The notes below the pieces were generated by a model. It was not told the DNA's origin and did not search any database. It was given only the letters and a program-made list of their open reading frames with translations. The position numbers were made by a program, and so were the translations under genes. A stretch of DNA of 64,000 nt. Source: Planctomycetaceae bacterium. GTDB taxonomy: Bacteria; Planctomycetota; Planctomycetia; Planctomycetales; Planctomycetaceae. Positions 39,064 to 49,130 of the stretch are shown in pieces; position 1 is the stretch's first letter; each line of letters begins with the position of its first letter. The DNA lies in the NCBI GenBank assembly GCA_017795105.1, contig CP051247.1, positions 310,001 through 374,000 of the forward strand. The letters run 5' to 3'.

Positions 39064-39239
39064 CGTATCCTGCAGATCGCGGATCATGCTTCCTTCAGAA
39101 AAACGACACTTCATCCCGCCGCCGGGCGAAGAGTCTCCCGTGTATAGAAGCTCCGGTCGACCGCGTGCGTCGCATGCGGGGAAGGCCGTAAGGTCGACCG
39201 ATTCGCAGCGGACTTTCGCAAAGCCGAACCTCGGTAATT

Positions 39240-39254
39240 TGCATTCGGACTGCA
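39240..39254. promoter_or_regulatory. TGCA-N7-TGCA operator upstream of the Fur-family gene
   Basis: TGCATTCGGACTGCA, extending to TTTGCA...TGCAAA. It is 81 bases before the ATG at 39336, consistent with autoregulation. Confidence 0.75.
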
Positions 39255-39335
39255 AAAAGTGGACGCGTACCTGCTTATGCGATACACTTGGGTGAAAATC
39301 CCTACGCTCCTCATTTCAGTTGCCGAAATCTGCTC

Positions 39336-39797
39336 ATGGCCGAGAAGACACGACGTATCGATCCAGAAGAAGTCGAGACCATCCGCGAGTTACTGCGCAG
39401 TAACGGAATTCGGGCCACGCCGGCTCGAATCGCAGTGATGCAGGAGCTCCGGGCGGCCAAATCTCCACTGACTCACGCCGACGTCACGGAGAAACTGGTG
39501 CCACTCGGCTTCGACAAGGCGACCGTCTTCAGGAATTTGAATGACCTGGCGGATGCGGACCTGATTGCCAGAACCGAACTCGGCGACCATGTCTGGAGGT
39601 TCGAGGTACTCGATCCGGACCGTCCGGCCGGCGAGAAGCATCCTCACTTTGTCTGCGTCGAGTGTGGCGGCGTGACCTGCCTGGACGAGATGGTCTTTAC
39701 GTCGTCCTCCAAACGCCGTGCCAAGGCCATCGGACGCATCACAGAGATCCTGATTAAAGGACACTGCACCGGTTGCGAGGCGACGATCTCGAAATAG
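39336..39797 (+). CDS. Fur-family regulator, probable Zur-type repressor
   Basis: A 153-residue Fur-superfamily protein. The N-terminal winged helix starts RELLRSNGIRATPARIAVMQ. The recognition helix lies near DKATVFRNLNDLADADLI. Residues from HPHFVCVECGGVTC to GHCTGCE carry the two CxxC pairs of a structural zinc site. ATG 39336 gives the length typical of the family; an in-frame TTG at 39288 is weaker. It has its own TGCA-N7 box and faces a ZIP transporter. Which metal it senses is an inference from its neighbours. Confidence 0.9.
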   Translation: MAEKTRRIDPEEVETIRELLRSNGIRATPARIAVMQELRAAKSPLTHADVTEKLVPLGFDKATVFRNLNDLADADLIARTELGDHVWRFEVLDPDRPAGEKHPHFVCVECGGVTCLDEMVFTSSSKRRAKAIGRITEILIKGHCTGCEATISK

Positions 39798-39857
39798 AGC
39801 CTCGCTCGCGGTCGACTGCTCCCCGACATCGAATGACCTCCGGCCGCTGACTGCTGG

Positions 39858-40997
39858 TCAATGGTGAAGATGAGCGGGTTCCAGGAACCGAATCGCCCAC
39901 GCCAGTGCGATTCCGATGATCAGGAAAAAGCTGAGCAACCAGCGGTTGTGGCTGTGGAATTCCATTTCCGGGAGCAGGTCTGCAAGGGCGATACAGAGGA
40001 AGATCCCTGCGGAAAACGCGAGGCTCGCTCCGACAATCAGCGACGTCTGTCCTCCCAGCGATCCCACGCCCAGCAGGAACAACGCGGCTCCGATCGGACA
40101 GAGCAGGGAATAGATGACGTTGAAGACCACTCGCCGGGTTTTCGACTGCCCAGCTTGCACCATCAGCGTGGTGAACGACAGCGAATCGAGCGGTTTGTGA
40201 AGCACAATCCCTGCGAGCACGCCCAGACCCAGCCATCCTCCGGGATGATGGAATGCTTCGGCCTGCATCGAGGCTCCGAGAGCCAGTCCATCAAGCAGCG
40301 TATGAATGCTCAGCCCGAGAAAAGAGCCGATCCAGCTGACGCCGGCCGTGTCCGGGTGATGATGATGCGAACAACCGATGTGCGCATGCGCTTCGTCGGC
40401 CGGGTCCCCGTCTGACTCAGGTTCCAGCGCCGGTGGTTCGTGATGATGAACGTGTAGCGTTCTCAACAGAAAGAACATGGCAAGAATTCCCGCCAGCATC
40501 CAGTTCACCGCGAACTCAACCCTGTTTCGGCCAAGCTCGTGAACTGCGTGCGGAAACAGATGGAACAAACCGATGCCTAGCAGCATTCCACCGACCACAC
40601 TCAGAAGGCATTGAAAGCTGAGATGGGAGATCCGAATCTGAGAAGGAAGCCATCCTCCCAGAAGTGACGCACCAGCAATGAAGATCGTATAGATCCCCAG
40701 CAACGTAAACAGCTGAGTCCGACTCCCTTCCGAAGACGCGACCGTCGAGTGCTCCGATGCGGTGCCGTGGTCATGTCCCCCATGATTGTGACCGTGATCC
40801 CCGTGATCATGCCCCCCATGGTCGTGATCCTCGTGGTCGTGATCATGGGAGTGTCCGTGACTCTCTTCTGCCCCCTGTGAGACAGGTTCGGCCTGAACAC
40901 GGAACGACGAGGTCTCGAAGAGACCGATGCCGGCCAGAACGAGAAGGGCAGCAAAGAACGCCAGCCCGTGAACCGGGCGCCAGTTGGAAGTTGTCAT
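39858..40997 (-). CDS. ZIP-family metal transporter with His-rich domain
   Basis: A 379-residue polytopic protein of the ZIP family. After an N-terminal membrane segment comes a His/Asp-rich stretch (HGHSHDHDHEDHDHGGHDHG, about residues 47-66). Two core metal-site helices are visible: SIHTLLDGLALGAS, the HNxxDG region, and VLHKPLDSLSF, where HExPE is usual. A second His cluster (GCSHHHHPD) lies in the central loop. ZIP proteins bring Zn or other divalent ions toward the cytosol. The regulatory box at 41160-41174 overlaps its promoter. Confidence 0.9.
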   Translation of the reverse strand: MTTSNWRPVHGLAFFAALLVLAGIGLFETSSFRVQAEPVSQGAEESHGHSHDHDHEDHDHGGHDHGDHGHNHGGHDHGTASEHSTVASSEGSRTQLFTLLGIYTIFIAGASLLGGWLPSQIRISHLSFQCLLSVVGGMLLGIGLFHLFPHAVHELGRNRVEFAVNWMLAGILAMFFLLRTLHVHHHEPPALEPESDGDPADEAHAHIGCSHHHHPDTAGVSWIGSFLGLSIHTLLDGLALGASMQAEAFHHPGGWLGLGVLAGIVLHKPLDSLSFTTLMVQAGQSKTRRVVFNVIYSLLCPIGAALFLLGVGSLGGQTSLIVGASLAFSAGIFLCIALADLLPEMEFHSHNRWLLSFFLIIGIALAWAIRFLEPAHLHH

Positions 40998-41135
40998 CTG
41001 TGGTCCATTGAAGTTGTTCGGAAGGCCTCGCCAGTTCCGAGCGGGACTGTCATCCGCGGGGAAAAGTTCTTCCCAACCCCGGGACGTCCTCTAGTCATAT
41101 CTGGATCCTGTCGGCGATCCATTGCAATTGACCGC

Positions 41136-41164
41136 ATGGTAGAGCGGCGGATGCCCAGTTGCAA
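41136..41164 (-). promoter_or_regulatory. Predicted ZIP promoter
   Basis: On the minus strand, TTGCAA (41164-41159) and TACCAT (41141-41136) are spaced by 17 bases; the -35 sequence overlaps the dyad at 41160-41174. Confidence 0.6.
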
Positions 41165-41174
41165 TCAGAGTGCA
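41160..41174. promoter_or_regulatory. TGCA-N7-TGCA operator upstream of ZIP
   Basis: TGCAATCAGAGTGCA, 163 bases upstream of the ZIP gene start and overlapping its predicted -35. Confidence 0.7.
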
Positions 41175-41528
41175 GGTCCTACCACCTGGACATTTCCGCG
41201 ATCCTGAGTCGAAGTCCTGCCTCCTCCGCGCATTGCGTGCAGGAAGGCTGCCAGAAGCCCTGACTGCTGCATCCCCCGCTCCTGGGCCCAGGCGCCTCAA
41301 TGAAGCTCGACGGCTGCGTGAACACCTCGCCTGGTTCGCGACGGCAATTCCCGCCAACCGTCTGAAAGACCTAAGCGCTTCCATTGGAAGTTTGCGCTGG
41401 TCTTCTCGCCGTGACTACAAGGGCCACGCAACCGGCCGGTTTCTCACTTCTAAATAAATTCACACAAAACTCCCATGTGACATTAGTTTACCAAAACTAC
41501 CACGAACCACTTGACACGACTCCCTATC

Positions 41529-41543
41529 TGCATATCGTATGCA
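41529..41543. promoter_or_regulatory. TGCA-N7-TGCA operator, perfect palindrome
   Basis: TGCATATCGTATGCA, a perfect 6-3-6 dyad 97 bases upstream of the pseudopilin gene. TTGACA lies at 41511-41516, and the box covers the -10 position expected about 16-17 bases further on. Confidence 0.8.
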
Positions 41544-41639
41544 AAATAAGTAATGATTGGAGCGGTTGTATCAATGATGTGGATCTCGAGTTTGATCGCG
41601 TCCTGGAAAGTCGCCCCACAAGGATTCTGAGAGTCTTCT

Positions 41640-42383
41640 ATGTCTACGTTGAAGTGGCGACGCTCGGGGAGCGCCTGTCGGCCCGGGTTCACGATTATCG
41701 AGCTGATGGTGTCGATCACCATCATTGGCGTACTTCTGGCGATCCTGTTACCGGCTGTTCAAAAATCCCGGGAAGCGGCTCGACGAACTCAATGTGCAAA
41801 TAACCTGAGGCAGATCGGTCTGGCCATTCACCAGTTCTGCGAGGTGAATAACGGACGATTCCCCAAGTCCTCACACGGCAACCTGGATTTCGACACCATC
41901 TGGGTCTACACCCTCGCTCCCTACATGGAGAACGTCGACGCGATTCGCATCTGTCCGGAAGACCCGCGCGTCGACAACCTGCAGGCCAACAAGGGGACGA
42001 GCTATCTGCTCAATGAATACCTGTGTGTGGAAGGCGATGACGCCGCGTTGTCGCTGAATCATCTGCAATCGACTTCGCAAACCATCATGGTGTTCACGGG
42101 GTCGGACAAGAAAGGTTCGACACCGACCGAAGATCATACCCATTCACGAGGATGGTTCGTAAATCCGGTCCACAAAGCGTGGCAACGCATTCTCGTCGAT
42201 CTTCAGCCGGACCGGTTCAGCGGAGCCGGCTCTGATGCCCCGCATGAACAGCGGACATCGGGCTTCGCGAATTATCTCTACGCCGATGGGCACGTCCGCC
42301 TGATTCCAGCCGCCACGATCAAGCTGTGGGCCGATCAGGAGGTTGAATTTGCTCTGCCCGACGGATGTCCGTCTCTGGACTGA
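41640..42383 (+). CDS. DUF1559 pseudopilin-like protein
   Basis: A 247-residue protein with a type IV prepilin N-terminus (PGFTIIELMVSITIIGVLLA; cleavage expected after the Gly before Phe), then the DUF1559/SBP_bac_10 region and the family's C-terminal signature (FANYLYADGHVRLIP). His-containing segments (EDHTHSRGW, DAPHEQ) could bind metal, though this is weak. It precedes the giant surface protein by 55 bases and shares its box-controlled promoter. Planctomycetes have dozens of these; its place here is what matters. Confidence 0.88.
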   Translation: MSTLKWRRSGSACRPGFTIIELMVSITIIGVLLAILLPAVQKSREAARRTQCANNLRQIGLAIHQFCEVNNGRFPKSSHGNLDFDTIWVYTLAPYMENVDAIRICPEDPRVDNLQANKGTSYLLNEYLCVEGDDAALSLNHLQSTSQTIMVFTGSDKKGSTPTEDHTHSRGWFVNPVHKAWQRILVDLQPDRFSGAGSDAPHEQRTSGFANYLYADGHVRLIPAATIKLWADQEVEFALPDGCPSLD

Positions 42384-42438
42384 CCCCCGTTGCATTCATT
42401 TTTTCTTAAGACTTCCCCCCTGTTGGAGTTGCGTTCTC

Positions 42439-45400
42439 ATGATCCCTCTCAGAAGAACCTGGTTGTCTCGCATGTTCCCCTCCTCACGACGGATGACACG
42501 GCGCAGTCAACGCATCACTCAGCATCGCAATATTGAAGCACTTGAATCTCGTATGCTGTTAAGCGGAGACCCGATTCTCGACAAGTTTGTGACCACCGAA
42601 CATAGTGACATGCGGGTCGGCTACACATCCGGCGGCGGCTGGACGTACACAATTGGCGAAGACCTTCAAGGCATTATGCCTCCCGACGAGGCCTTGCTCT
42701 ACGTCGGCAACAACGCGGCACTGGCTCGTCCTGCCGGAAGTGACTGGGACTTCACCGGCGTCGCCTCTGGCGATGATCTCTATTTCGGAGGTCAGGTCCA
42801 GCAGGACGGTCATCTGTATCTGGGTGCCGCGGCCTACGACGTTGATCTCAGCCTGGTCGCGACGACTGATATTTCTGCTGCTTCGAAGGGGCGGCAGGGT
42901 GGCAACATTAAATGGGTCAAGTTCTCGCTGCTGGGCGTGGAGCACACCAATCCGGATGGCACTGCGGGAACGGGAAGTTTCTCCATCTGGTCCAGCGGTT
43001 CTTTTGGAGCCCCTACAGTTCTGGTCTCCAGCTATGACGACGGCGTCGCCAATCCGAATGGTCAGGGCTTCGACAGCACTGATGGGATCTCCGCCGATGA
43101 CACCTGGTGGCTGAATGTGGGAGGCCACGCTCATTACAACTTCGGATTCTCGGCTCCCGGCCGCTACGAAGTTCAAATGCAGACATCCGTCGAACTGGCG
43201 GCTGGTGGCACGTCAACCAGCAGCCCGGTGACACTCTACTTCTCGGTGGGGAGTGTCGGGCGAGTTGAGTTCGACATGTCGAGTTACAACATTGCAGAAG
43301 ATGGAGGAAGCGCGACGATCACGGTCGAGCGGGTTGGTGGCAGCGACGGTCAGATTACAGTCGACTACGCCACTTCAGACGGAACCGCTACAGCCGGCTC
43401 AGACTATACGGCCGCGAGCGGATCGTTCACGTTCCTGGATGGAGAAACATCCAAGCAGATTGTGATCCCCGTGATTGCCGACGTCGATGCGGAAGGGGAC
43501 GAGACCATCAATCTCACCCTGAGTTCGCCCGGTCCGGAGACGATCGTCGAGTTTCTCGACTTCCACGAAGATGGGCTCCTCGGCACTCAGAGCACCGCAA
43601 CGCTGACAATCAACGACGTTGTGCCGAATAGCGAACCGACGATCTCACCGATCGACAACCAGTATATTGGACAGGACACATCGACCGGGGCAATCGGCTT
43701 CACTGTCGGTGACGGGCAAACCGCTGCCGGTGCCCTGGCTGTCAGCGCGGTCTCGTCGAACACCACCCTGGTTCCGAACGGTAATATCGTGCTGGGAGGA
43801 AGTGGAGCAAATCGAACGATCACGGTCACCCCAGCCGCAGGTCTGGTCGGTGCGACAACGATCACGGTCACCGTGACCGATGAAGGAGGACTGGAAGCGA
43901 CGGCGACGTTTGATATTGGGGTCGCGGCGCACCGCCTCGTGCCGTTTGGGCTGCCGACCTATTCTGGCGGTGAGGTGAATTCCAACGCATGGAATAGCGT
44001 GACCGGTGATTTCAACGGAGATGGAATCGTTGATATCGTCCTGGGTGGTTCCATCGAGAATGCGGTGACCTATCTGCAAGGGAACGGCGATGGGACTTTC
44101 CAACCAGAACAAGTCCTCAATGCTGGAACGGGCATGACTTCCGGAGGCGTTGTCGCCATCGACTATGATGGAGACAGCGACCTCGATTTCCTGTCCATTG
44201 AACGGAATCAGGCCACGACCGACGGAACGGCCGACGAAGGGACGATCACGCTTTATCGCAACGATGGATCGGCCAACTTTACCCGTGAGATTGTGAAGTC
44301 GGGGCTGCTCCAGGGGGTAAGTATTGCAGCAGGCGATCTGAACGGCGACGGGCTCGCTGATGTTGCCTGGGGTGAATATCGCTTCGACAGCTCCGGACCG
44401 GCGGTGACTTCTTCGCAATCGTTCGCGCTTCAACAGGTCGGAGGTCAGCTCGGAACGACAACGAAACTGACCGACGCCGCGCACGGTGAAGTTCAAATCG
44501 GCGATGTCGACGGAGACGGAAACGCTGACATCGTCACCTCAGGAACCGTATACAACTACGATCCATTCAGCAGCGCGCCCGAATTGAAGGTCTTCCTGGG
44601 CAATGGCGATGGAACCGTAGCCGCGGCGGCTCCCGTTGCTTCCGGAGCCTCTCCCTATGTTCAACAGATCGTCGATCTCAACGGCGACGGACGAGAAGAT
44701 CTTCTGGTCTACGATCGACCAAGTGGAGTCTGGTCCCATCTTGGCTATTACCCACAGATGGAAGATGGAAGCTTCGGTGCACGTGTCGACCTGATGCTCA
44801 ACTACCTCTACTCACAGCACAACGTCGCCTCGGACATGAACGGCGACAACATTCCGGATATCGTGAGCTATTCGTATAACAGCGGTTCCTACCGCGTGAC
44901 CTGGTCGCCTGGACTCGGGGACGGCACATTCGGGGCTCCGATTCTTGTTCAGGCGAACCCGGGAGGCTCTGGTCTGATCGTTGCTGATGTCGATAACGAC
45001 TCCAATCCCGACATCATCGCCGTCGGTTCAATCACGACTGAACGCACCGGACCTGTCTCAGTCTATCTGAATAAGACCGGCGAAGACCCGATGGTGCTGT
45101 TGCCGCCTGCCGCACGGACCCGCGTTGCCGGCGATCCGATCGATCTGCAGGTTTACTTCGGCTTCCCGATCACCGTGAGCGGCACGCCTCGGGTTGCCCT
45201 GGATGTCGGAGGAAACACGGTCTATGCAGAGTATGTGAGCGGCTCGGGGACGCCGACGCTCACGTTCCGCTACACCGTCGGTGCCACCGATCTCGATCTT
45301 GATGGCGTCCAGCTTGCCAGCAATATCATCGATCTGAACGGCGGAACCCTGACCGATCCGATCGGCGGACCAGCCGTGCTGCAGTTCCCGAGCGAAGTCT

Positions 45401-48400
45401 TCAACGGAGTATTCGTTAACGCGGTCGGTCCGCTCGTGCAGATGATTTCACGAGTGGATACGACGCCGACCGAAGCGGCAACTGTTCGATTCAACGTGCA
45501 ATTCTCGGAAGACGTCACTGGAGTGGATGTGACCGACTTCGCCGTCCGCATGACCGAGGGAAATCTGGCAGGGGCGACCGTCGATTCGGTCACGCCCATC
45601 TCGGCCAGTCTGTATGAGGTGACTGTTTCTACGGGAACCGGAACGGGTGCCCTGGGGCTGAGCGTGAACGAAGGGGCGACCATCACCGATCTGGAAAGCG
45701 ACGTGCTTGCCAAGGGCTACGCCGGCGGCGAGGTCTACACGGTCCGCCAGCAGCCGATCGGCCCCATCAGTACTTATTACACGCATGGCCATGCGGATTA
45801 CCGCCCCATCTACGAGAACGACGAATTCTCGTTCATCATCAACCCCGATGACAGCCTGCTGTCCCAGCCGACGTACCCCAGTGACGAAGTCATCACGTAC
45901 CTCGACTCGACAGCCATCGTCGATCGCGCGGCCGGGTCGGAATACGACTTCCTGGGTGTCGCCGACGGCGAGGACATCTACATCAGCAACAGTTCGGGAA
46001 GCGTCGTCACCGTGCCGTACCTGGGTTGGGAAGGGGGAAGCCTTCCTCGCGATGTCTTCTCTGATTACCGCCCCAGCGATCCGCGGATCACGTCTTCAAC
46101 GCTGCGGGAGTACGTCAGCGTTCAGGTTGTCAACATGCGGAGCAGCAGCGGGGGCGACTTCTCGATGTGGTCGGGCTCCTCTACTCCCACGGTCTGGGTT
46201 GCGACCAGCGATGGCATCGGTGAGACCGACAAATATTGGCTGTATCCCGGGGCACACCTGCACCGCAACGTCGCGTTCACCAAGGCGGGCACTTATGAGA
46301 TCGACGTCGTCGTCAGTGGCTACCTCGACACGAATGCCAACAATGTCTTTGACCCGGACCTCGATGTCTACGTCGAGAGCGGCATCCACACCATGGTTTT
46401 CCATGTCGACACACTCGGCGCACGGGATGATGCCTTCATGGTTGTCGGTGATGGAGCTCTGACAGGCTCCGTTTCACTCAACGACGCCTGGGATGCTGCC
46501 CTGGGAACTCCGACCGCTTCCGTCGTCAGCACGACGACTGACGGCACCCTGACGCTGGAAGAGAACGGCTCCTTCAGGTATCAGCCATCAGCCACGTTCT
46601 CCGGATCCGACAGCTTCGTCTATCAGCTGACAAACTCTCGTGGGGGTGTGACGACGGCTACAGTCACGATCACCGAGTCTGTCGAACCTGTTTTCGGTAC
46701 GATCCTCGGTGAGGATCACGCTGACATCGGTGTCAACTTTGAAGATGGCGAATGGGATCTCCATATTCACGATGAAGAGAACGAGGCCGAGTACGAACCG
46801 GACGAAGCCCTTCTTTACATCGGAGCAGACTCCCGAACCACTCGGACCGGCGATGCCGCCGATCCGGCCTACGATTTCCTCGGAGTCGCAGCCGGAGGCA
46901 CCGTGTTCGTATCGCCGCAGATTCAGAACCCGAATCTCCTGTTCCTCGGCCTCGGCGCAGAGGAACTCGCGACTGGCGTACTCCAGGGCGATATCGCGAA
47001 ACTGCGTTTAGCGTCAGTTTCCGGACCAGGTGAGTTCTCGATGTGGCAGTCCGGATTGACCGCAACAGAGCCGAATCTGTTCATGGCAACCTCGGATGGA
47101 ATTGACGAGAACGATAGCTTTGACGTCACCGCCGGCAGCCACAATCACATGAACTTCGGGTTCACGAGCCAGGGGCTCTACGAAATCACGTTCGTAGCAA
47201 TGGGCATCGATGCAGAAGGGACCCCGACTGACAGCGGTCAGGTCACCTATTACTTCTTCGTCGGTCCGACTCTGGAGGTTACTCCGGTTGTGCCATCGAT
47301 CTCGGAAGGGGCAGACACTTCAGCTGTTACAAAAGTCGCGGATATCGTGGTCACGGACTACGGTCAGGGCGCGAATGTGCTGAGTCTGACTGGAGCAGAT
47401 GCGGCTCTCTTTGAGATCGTCGGCAACGAGCTCTTCCTGCGGGCCGGCGTGTCGCTCGACTATGAGACAAATGCTTCGCTTGATGTCACTGTGAATCTGG
47501 ATGACGTGGGAGTTGGTGCCTCTCCTGATGGTTCTGCCGACCTCTCATTTCCGGTCCTCGACGTGAATGAAGGAGCGCAGCTTAAACTCTCCAAAGTGAC
47601 GAGCACACTGCCGGTCAACGTGAATACCCAGAATCGGGTCTTCATCGAAACAATCACGATTAGCGATGTCGACGCTGGCACGAACGTCCTCTCGCTCTCA
47701 GGAGCTGATGCCGATCTGTTCGAGATTGTAGGCAACACGCTCTATCTCAAAGCAGATACCGTCCTCGATATCGTCAACAATCCTGTGCTCGATGTCACGG
47801 TGTCGGTCGATGATTCTGAGATCGGTTCAGGGCCGGAACATTCGGTGGACGTCTCCGTCAGACTCACCGATCCCTCCGAGTCCCCCTTGCCATCACTCGG
47901 CTCATCGATGATCGGCTTCGTGAACGGTAACTGGTGGTTGAGCAGTGCGGACGAGAACAACCAGTACTCGTATCAGCTTGCAGCCGAAACATCGTTCAAC
48001 CCCGCTCATATTGTCGAGAACGTCCAGGGCGACTTTAACGGCGATGGCATCGAAGATGTCGCCATCATGCTGACGAATGGACAATGGTACGTCGGGCTCA
48101 TCGATGACGCCGGCCAGATGACATTCCAGCTGTGGACCACGTGGAGAACGTCCGACGTCAAAGAGATTAACGTCGGCGACTTCAACGGAGATGGAATGAC
48201 CGACATCGTCGGGATCTTCCGCAACGGCAGTGGAGCACGCGTCTGGGTCTTTGAATCGACCGGGACTGAGTTTCTGCCGGATCACTACGGTAACTACGGC
48301 AGCTACGACGGAATCACGACGACACTGATTGGCAACTTCGACGGCGTGAACGGCGACGACATCGCGATCTTCAACACTGTCGGCTGCTGGTGGGTCGGAC

Positions 48401-49071
48401 TGACCGATCCGGCCGGAACCCAGATTTCCTATGGAAGTCCCTGGGCCCGCTGGAGTGTTGACCGGTCCATCGACAACTTCAACGTTGGCGACTTCAATGG
48501 CGACAACGTTGACGACATCCTCGCGGTGTTCGACATCCCGTCTCGTCCGAACGACTACAACGTGTTTGTCGGACTCTCGTCCCCCAGCCGCTTCACGACA
48601 TCAGCGTGGCAGCGGATCACCGTGCCGGAATCGTTGGACGCGTTTCTGATCGGCGACTTCAACGGCGACATGAATGATGACTTCGCTGCGATGGTGAATG
48701 GACGGCGGTGGTGGGTCGGAGAATCGAACGGTACCAGCGGGTTCGACTACACCAGCTGGGCGACCGTGCCGACCGGTCCGCAGGTACACAGCTACTTCGT
48801 CGGAGACAGTAACAACGACGGCGTCGCAGACATCTTCTCCCTGGATGCCAATGGCGACTGGTGGTCCAAAGAATCCAATTTGTCGAGCTTCGCAACTCGG
48901 CTGATCGATGACTGGGCCGCCGTTGACTGGAAGTTCGTCAGCGTCGGTGCCTTCAACCAGGCTCCCCAGACGCAGGCGGCTGATTCAGTGAACGACACTC
49001 CGCCAGCATCTGCTGACGATTTCGGGGCATTCGGTGACTCCGAGCTGCTCGAAATGCTGAATGCGTTGTAA
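42439..49071 (+). CDS. Giant LEPR-XLL surface protein with three choice-of-anchor M domains
   Basis: A 2,210-residue secreted surface protein. An N-terminal LEPR-XLL-type sorting segment (IEALESRMLLSG, about residues 33-44) is followed by anchor-M domain 1 (45-275), Calx-beta (274-385), an Ig-like domain (398-495), FG-GAP/VCBS repeats (515-880), two SwmB-like domains (883-1108), anchor-M 2 (1110-1325), a cadherin-like domain (1328-1415), anchor-M 3 (1420-1610), two cadherin-like repeats (1613-1811) and a second FG-GAP block (1818-2175). Each anchor-M unit carries a GxHxHxN-type motif (GGHAHYN, GAHLHRN, GSHNHMN). Related domains in actinobacteria sit beside zinc ABC transporters. ATG 42439 has GGAG upstream. 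Confidence 0.88.
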   Translation: MIPLRRTWLSRMFPSSRRMTRRSQRITQHRNIEALESRMLLSGDPILDKFVTTEHSDMRVGYTSGGGWTYTIGEDLQGIMPPDEALLYVGNNAALARPAGSDWDFTGVASGDDLYFGGQVQQDGHLYLGAAAYDVDLSLVATTDISAASKGRQGGNIKWVKFSLLGVEHTNPDGTAGTGSFSIWSSGSFGAPTVLVSSYDDGVANPNGQGFDSTDGISADDTWWLNVGGHAHYNFGFSAPGRYEVQMQTSVELAAGGTSTSSPVTLYFSVGSVGRVEFDMSSYNIAEDGGSATITVERVGGSDGQITVDYATSDGTATAGSDYTAASGSFTFLDGETSKQIVIPVIADVDAEGDETINLTLSSPGPETIVEFLDFHEDGLLGTQSTATLTINDVVPNSEPTISPIDNQYIGQDTSTGAIGFTVGDGQTAAGALAVSAVSSNTTLVPNGNIVLGGSGANRTITVTPAAGLVGATTITVTVTDEGGLEATATFDIGVAAHRLVPFGLPTYSGGEVNSNAWNSVTGDFNGDGIVDIVLGGSIENAVTYLQGNGDGTFQPEQVLNAGTGMTSGGVVAIDYDGDSDLDFLSIERNQATTDGTADEGTITLYRNDGSANFTREIVKSGLLQGVSIAAGDLNGDGLADVAWGEYRFDSSGPAVTSSQSFALQQVGGQLGTTTKLTDAAHGEVQIGDVDGDGNADIVTSGTVYNYDPFSSAPELKVFLGNGDGTVAAAAPVASGASPYVQQIVDLNGDGREDLLVYDRPSGVWSHLGYYPQMEDGSFGARVDLMLNYLYSQHNVASDMNGDNIPDIVSYSYNSGSYRVTWSPGLGDGTFGAPILVQANPGGSGLIVADVDNDSNPDIIAVGSITTERTGPVSVYLNKTGEDPMVLLPPAARTRVAGDPIDLQVYFGFPITVSGTPRVALDVGGNTVYAEYVSGSGTPTLTFRYTVGATDLDLDGVQLASNIIDLNGGTLTDPIGGPAVLQFPSEVFNGVFVNAVGPLVQMISRVDTTPTEAATVRFNVQFSEDVTGVDVTDFAVRMTEGNLAGATVDSVTPISASLYEVTVSTGTGTGALGLSVNEGATITDLESDVLAKGYAGGEVYTVRQQPIGPISTYYTHGHADYRPIYENDEFSFIINPDDSLLSQPTYPSDEVITYLDSTAIVDRAAGSEYDFLGVADGEDIYISNSSGSVVTVPYLGWEGGSLPRDVFSDYRPSDPRITSSTLREYVSVQVVNMRSSSGGDFSMWSGSSTPTVWVATSDGIGETDKYWLYPGAHLHRNVAFTKAGTYEIDVVVSGYLDTNANNVFDPDLDVYVESGIHTMVFHVDTLGARDDAFMVVGDGALTGSVSLNDAWDAALGTPTASVVSTTTDGTLTLEENGSFRYQPSATFSGSDSFVYQLTNSRGGVTTATVTITESVEPVFGTILGEDHADIGVNFEDGEWDLHIHDEENEAEYEPDEALLYIGADSRTTRTGDAADPAYDFLGVAAGGTVFVSPQIQNPNLLFLGLGAEELATGVLQGDIAKLRLASVSGPGEFSMWQSGLTATEPNLFMATSDGIDENDSFDVTAGSHNHMNFGFTSQGLYEITFVAMGIDAEGTPTDSGQVTYYFFVGPTLEVTPVVPSISEGADTSAVTKVADIVVTDYGQGANVLSLTGADAALFEIVGNELFLRAGVSLDYETNASLDVTVNLDDVGVGASPDGSADLSFPVLDVNEGAQLKLSKVTSTLPVNVNTQNRVFIETITISDVDAGTNVLSLSGADADLFEIVGNTLYLKADTVLDIVNNPVLDVTVSVDDSEIGSGPEHSVDVSVRLTDPSESPLPSLGSSMIGFVNGNWWLSSADENNQYSYQLAAETSFNPAHIVENVQGDFNGDGIEDVAIMLTNGQWYVGLIDDAGQMTFQLWTTWRTSDVKEINVGDFNGDGMTDIVGIFRNGSGARVWVFESTGTEFLPDHYGNYGSYDGITTTLIGNFDGVNGDDIAIFNTVGCWWVGLTDPAGTQISYGSPWARWSVDRSIDNFNVGDFNGDNVDDILAVFDIPSRPNDYNVFVGLSSPSRFTTSAWQRITVPESLDAFLIGDFNGDMNDDFAAMVNGRRWWVGESNGTSGFDYTSWATVPTGPQVHSYFVGDSNNDGVADIFSLDANGDWWSKESNLSSFATRLIDDWAAVDWKFVSVGAFNQAPQTQAADSVNDTPPASADDFGAFGDSELLEMLNAL

Positions 49072-49089
49072 TTGAGATCGAGTTCTGAT

Positions 49090-49130
49090 GAACAGAAAGC
49101 GGAGTGCTTCGGTCTCCGCTTTTTCTGTTC
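49090..49130 (+). terminator. Strong intrinsic terminator
   Basis: AAAGCGGAG pairs with CTCCGCTTT around a nine-base loop, flanked by GAACAG/CTGTTC and with a T-run inside the 3' arm. It starts 18 bases past the giant gene. Confidence 0.88.

Larger units (their letters stand above)
38911..39335. other. Divergent regulatory region with three dyads
   Basis: A 425-base region between divergent starts, without a credible gene. It contains the promoter at 38974-39002 and the boxes at 38981, 39049 and 39240. Confidence 0.7.
40998..41639. other. Divergent regulatory region with two dyads
   Basis: A 642-base region between the ZIP gene and the pseudopilin gene. I found no convincing gene; frames around 41170-41457 are probably chance. 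It holds the two boxes and their promoters. Confidence 0.6.

Noticed and set aside
41121..41136. Another possible dyad (TTGCAATTGACCGCAT)
   Set aside because: The second half-site does not fall at the N7 spacing of the other boxes.
41170..41457. Plus-strand frame of 95 residues near the pseudopilin gene
   Set aside because: No domain, signal or ribosome site; it overlaps the ZIP operator region.
42559..48285. Long minus-strand frames inside the giant gene
   Set aside because: They mirror the repetitive, Asp/Gly-rich coding strand and have no recognisable domains.
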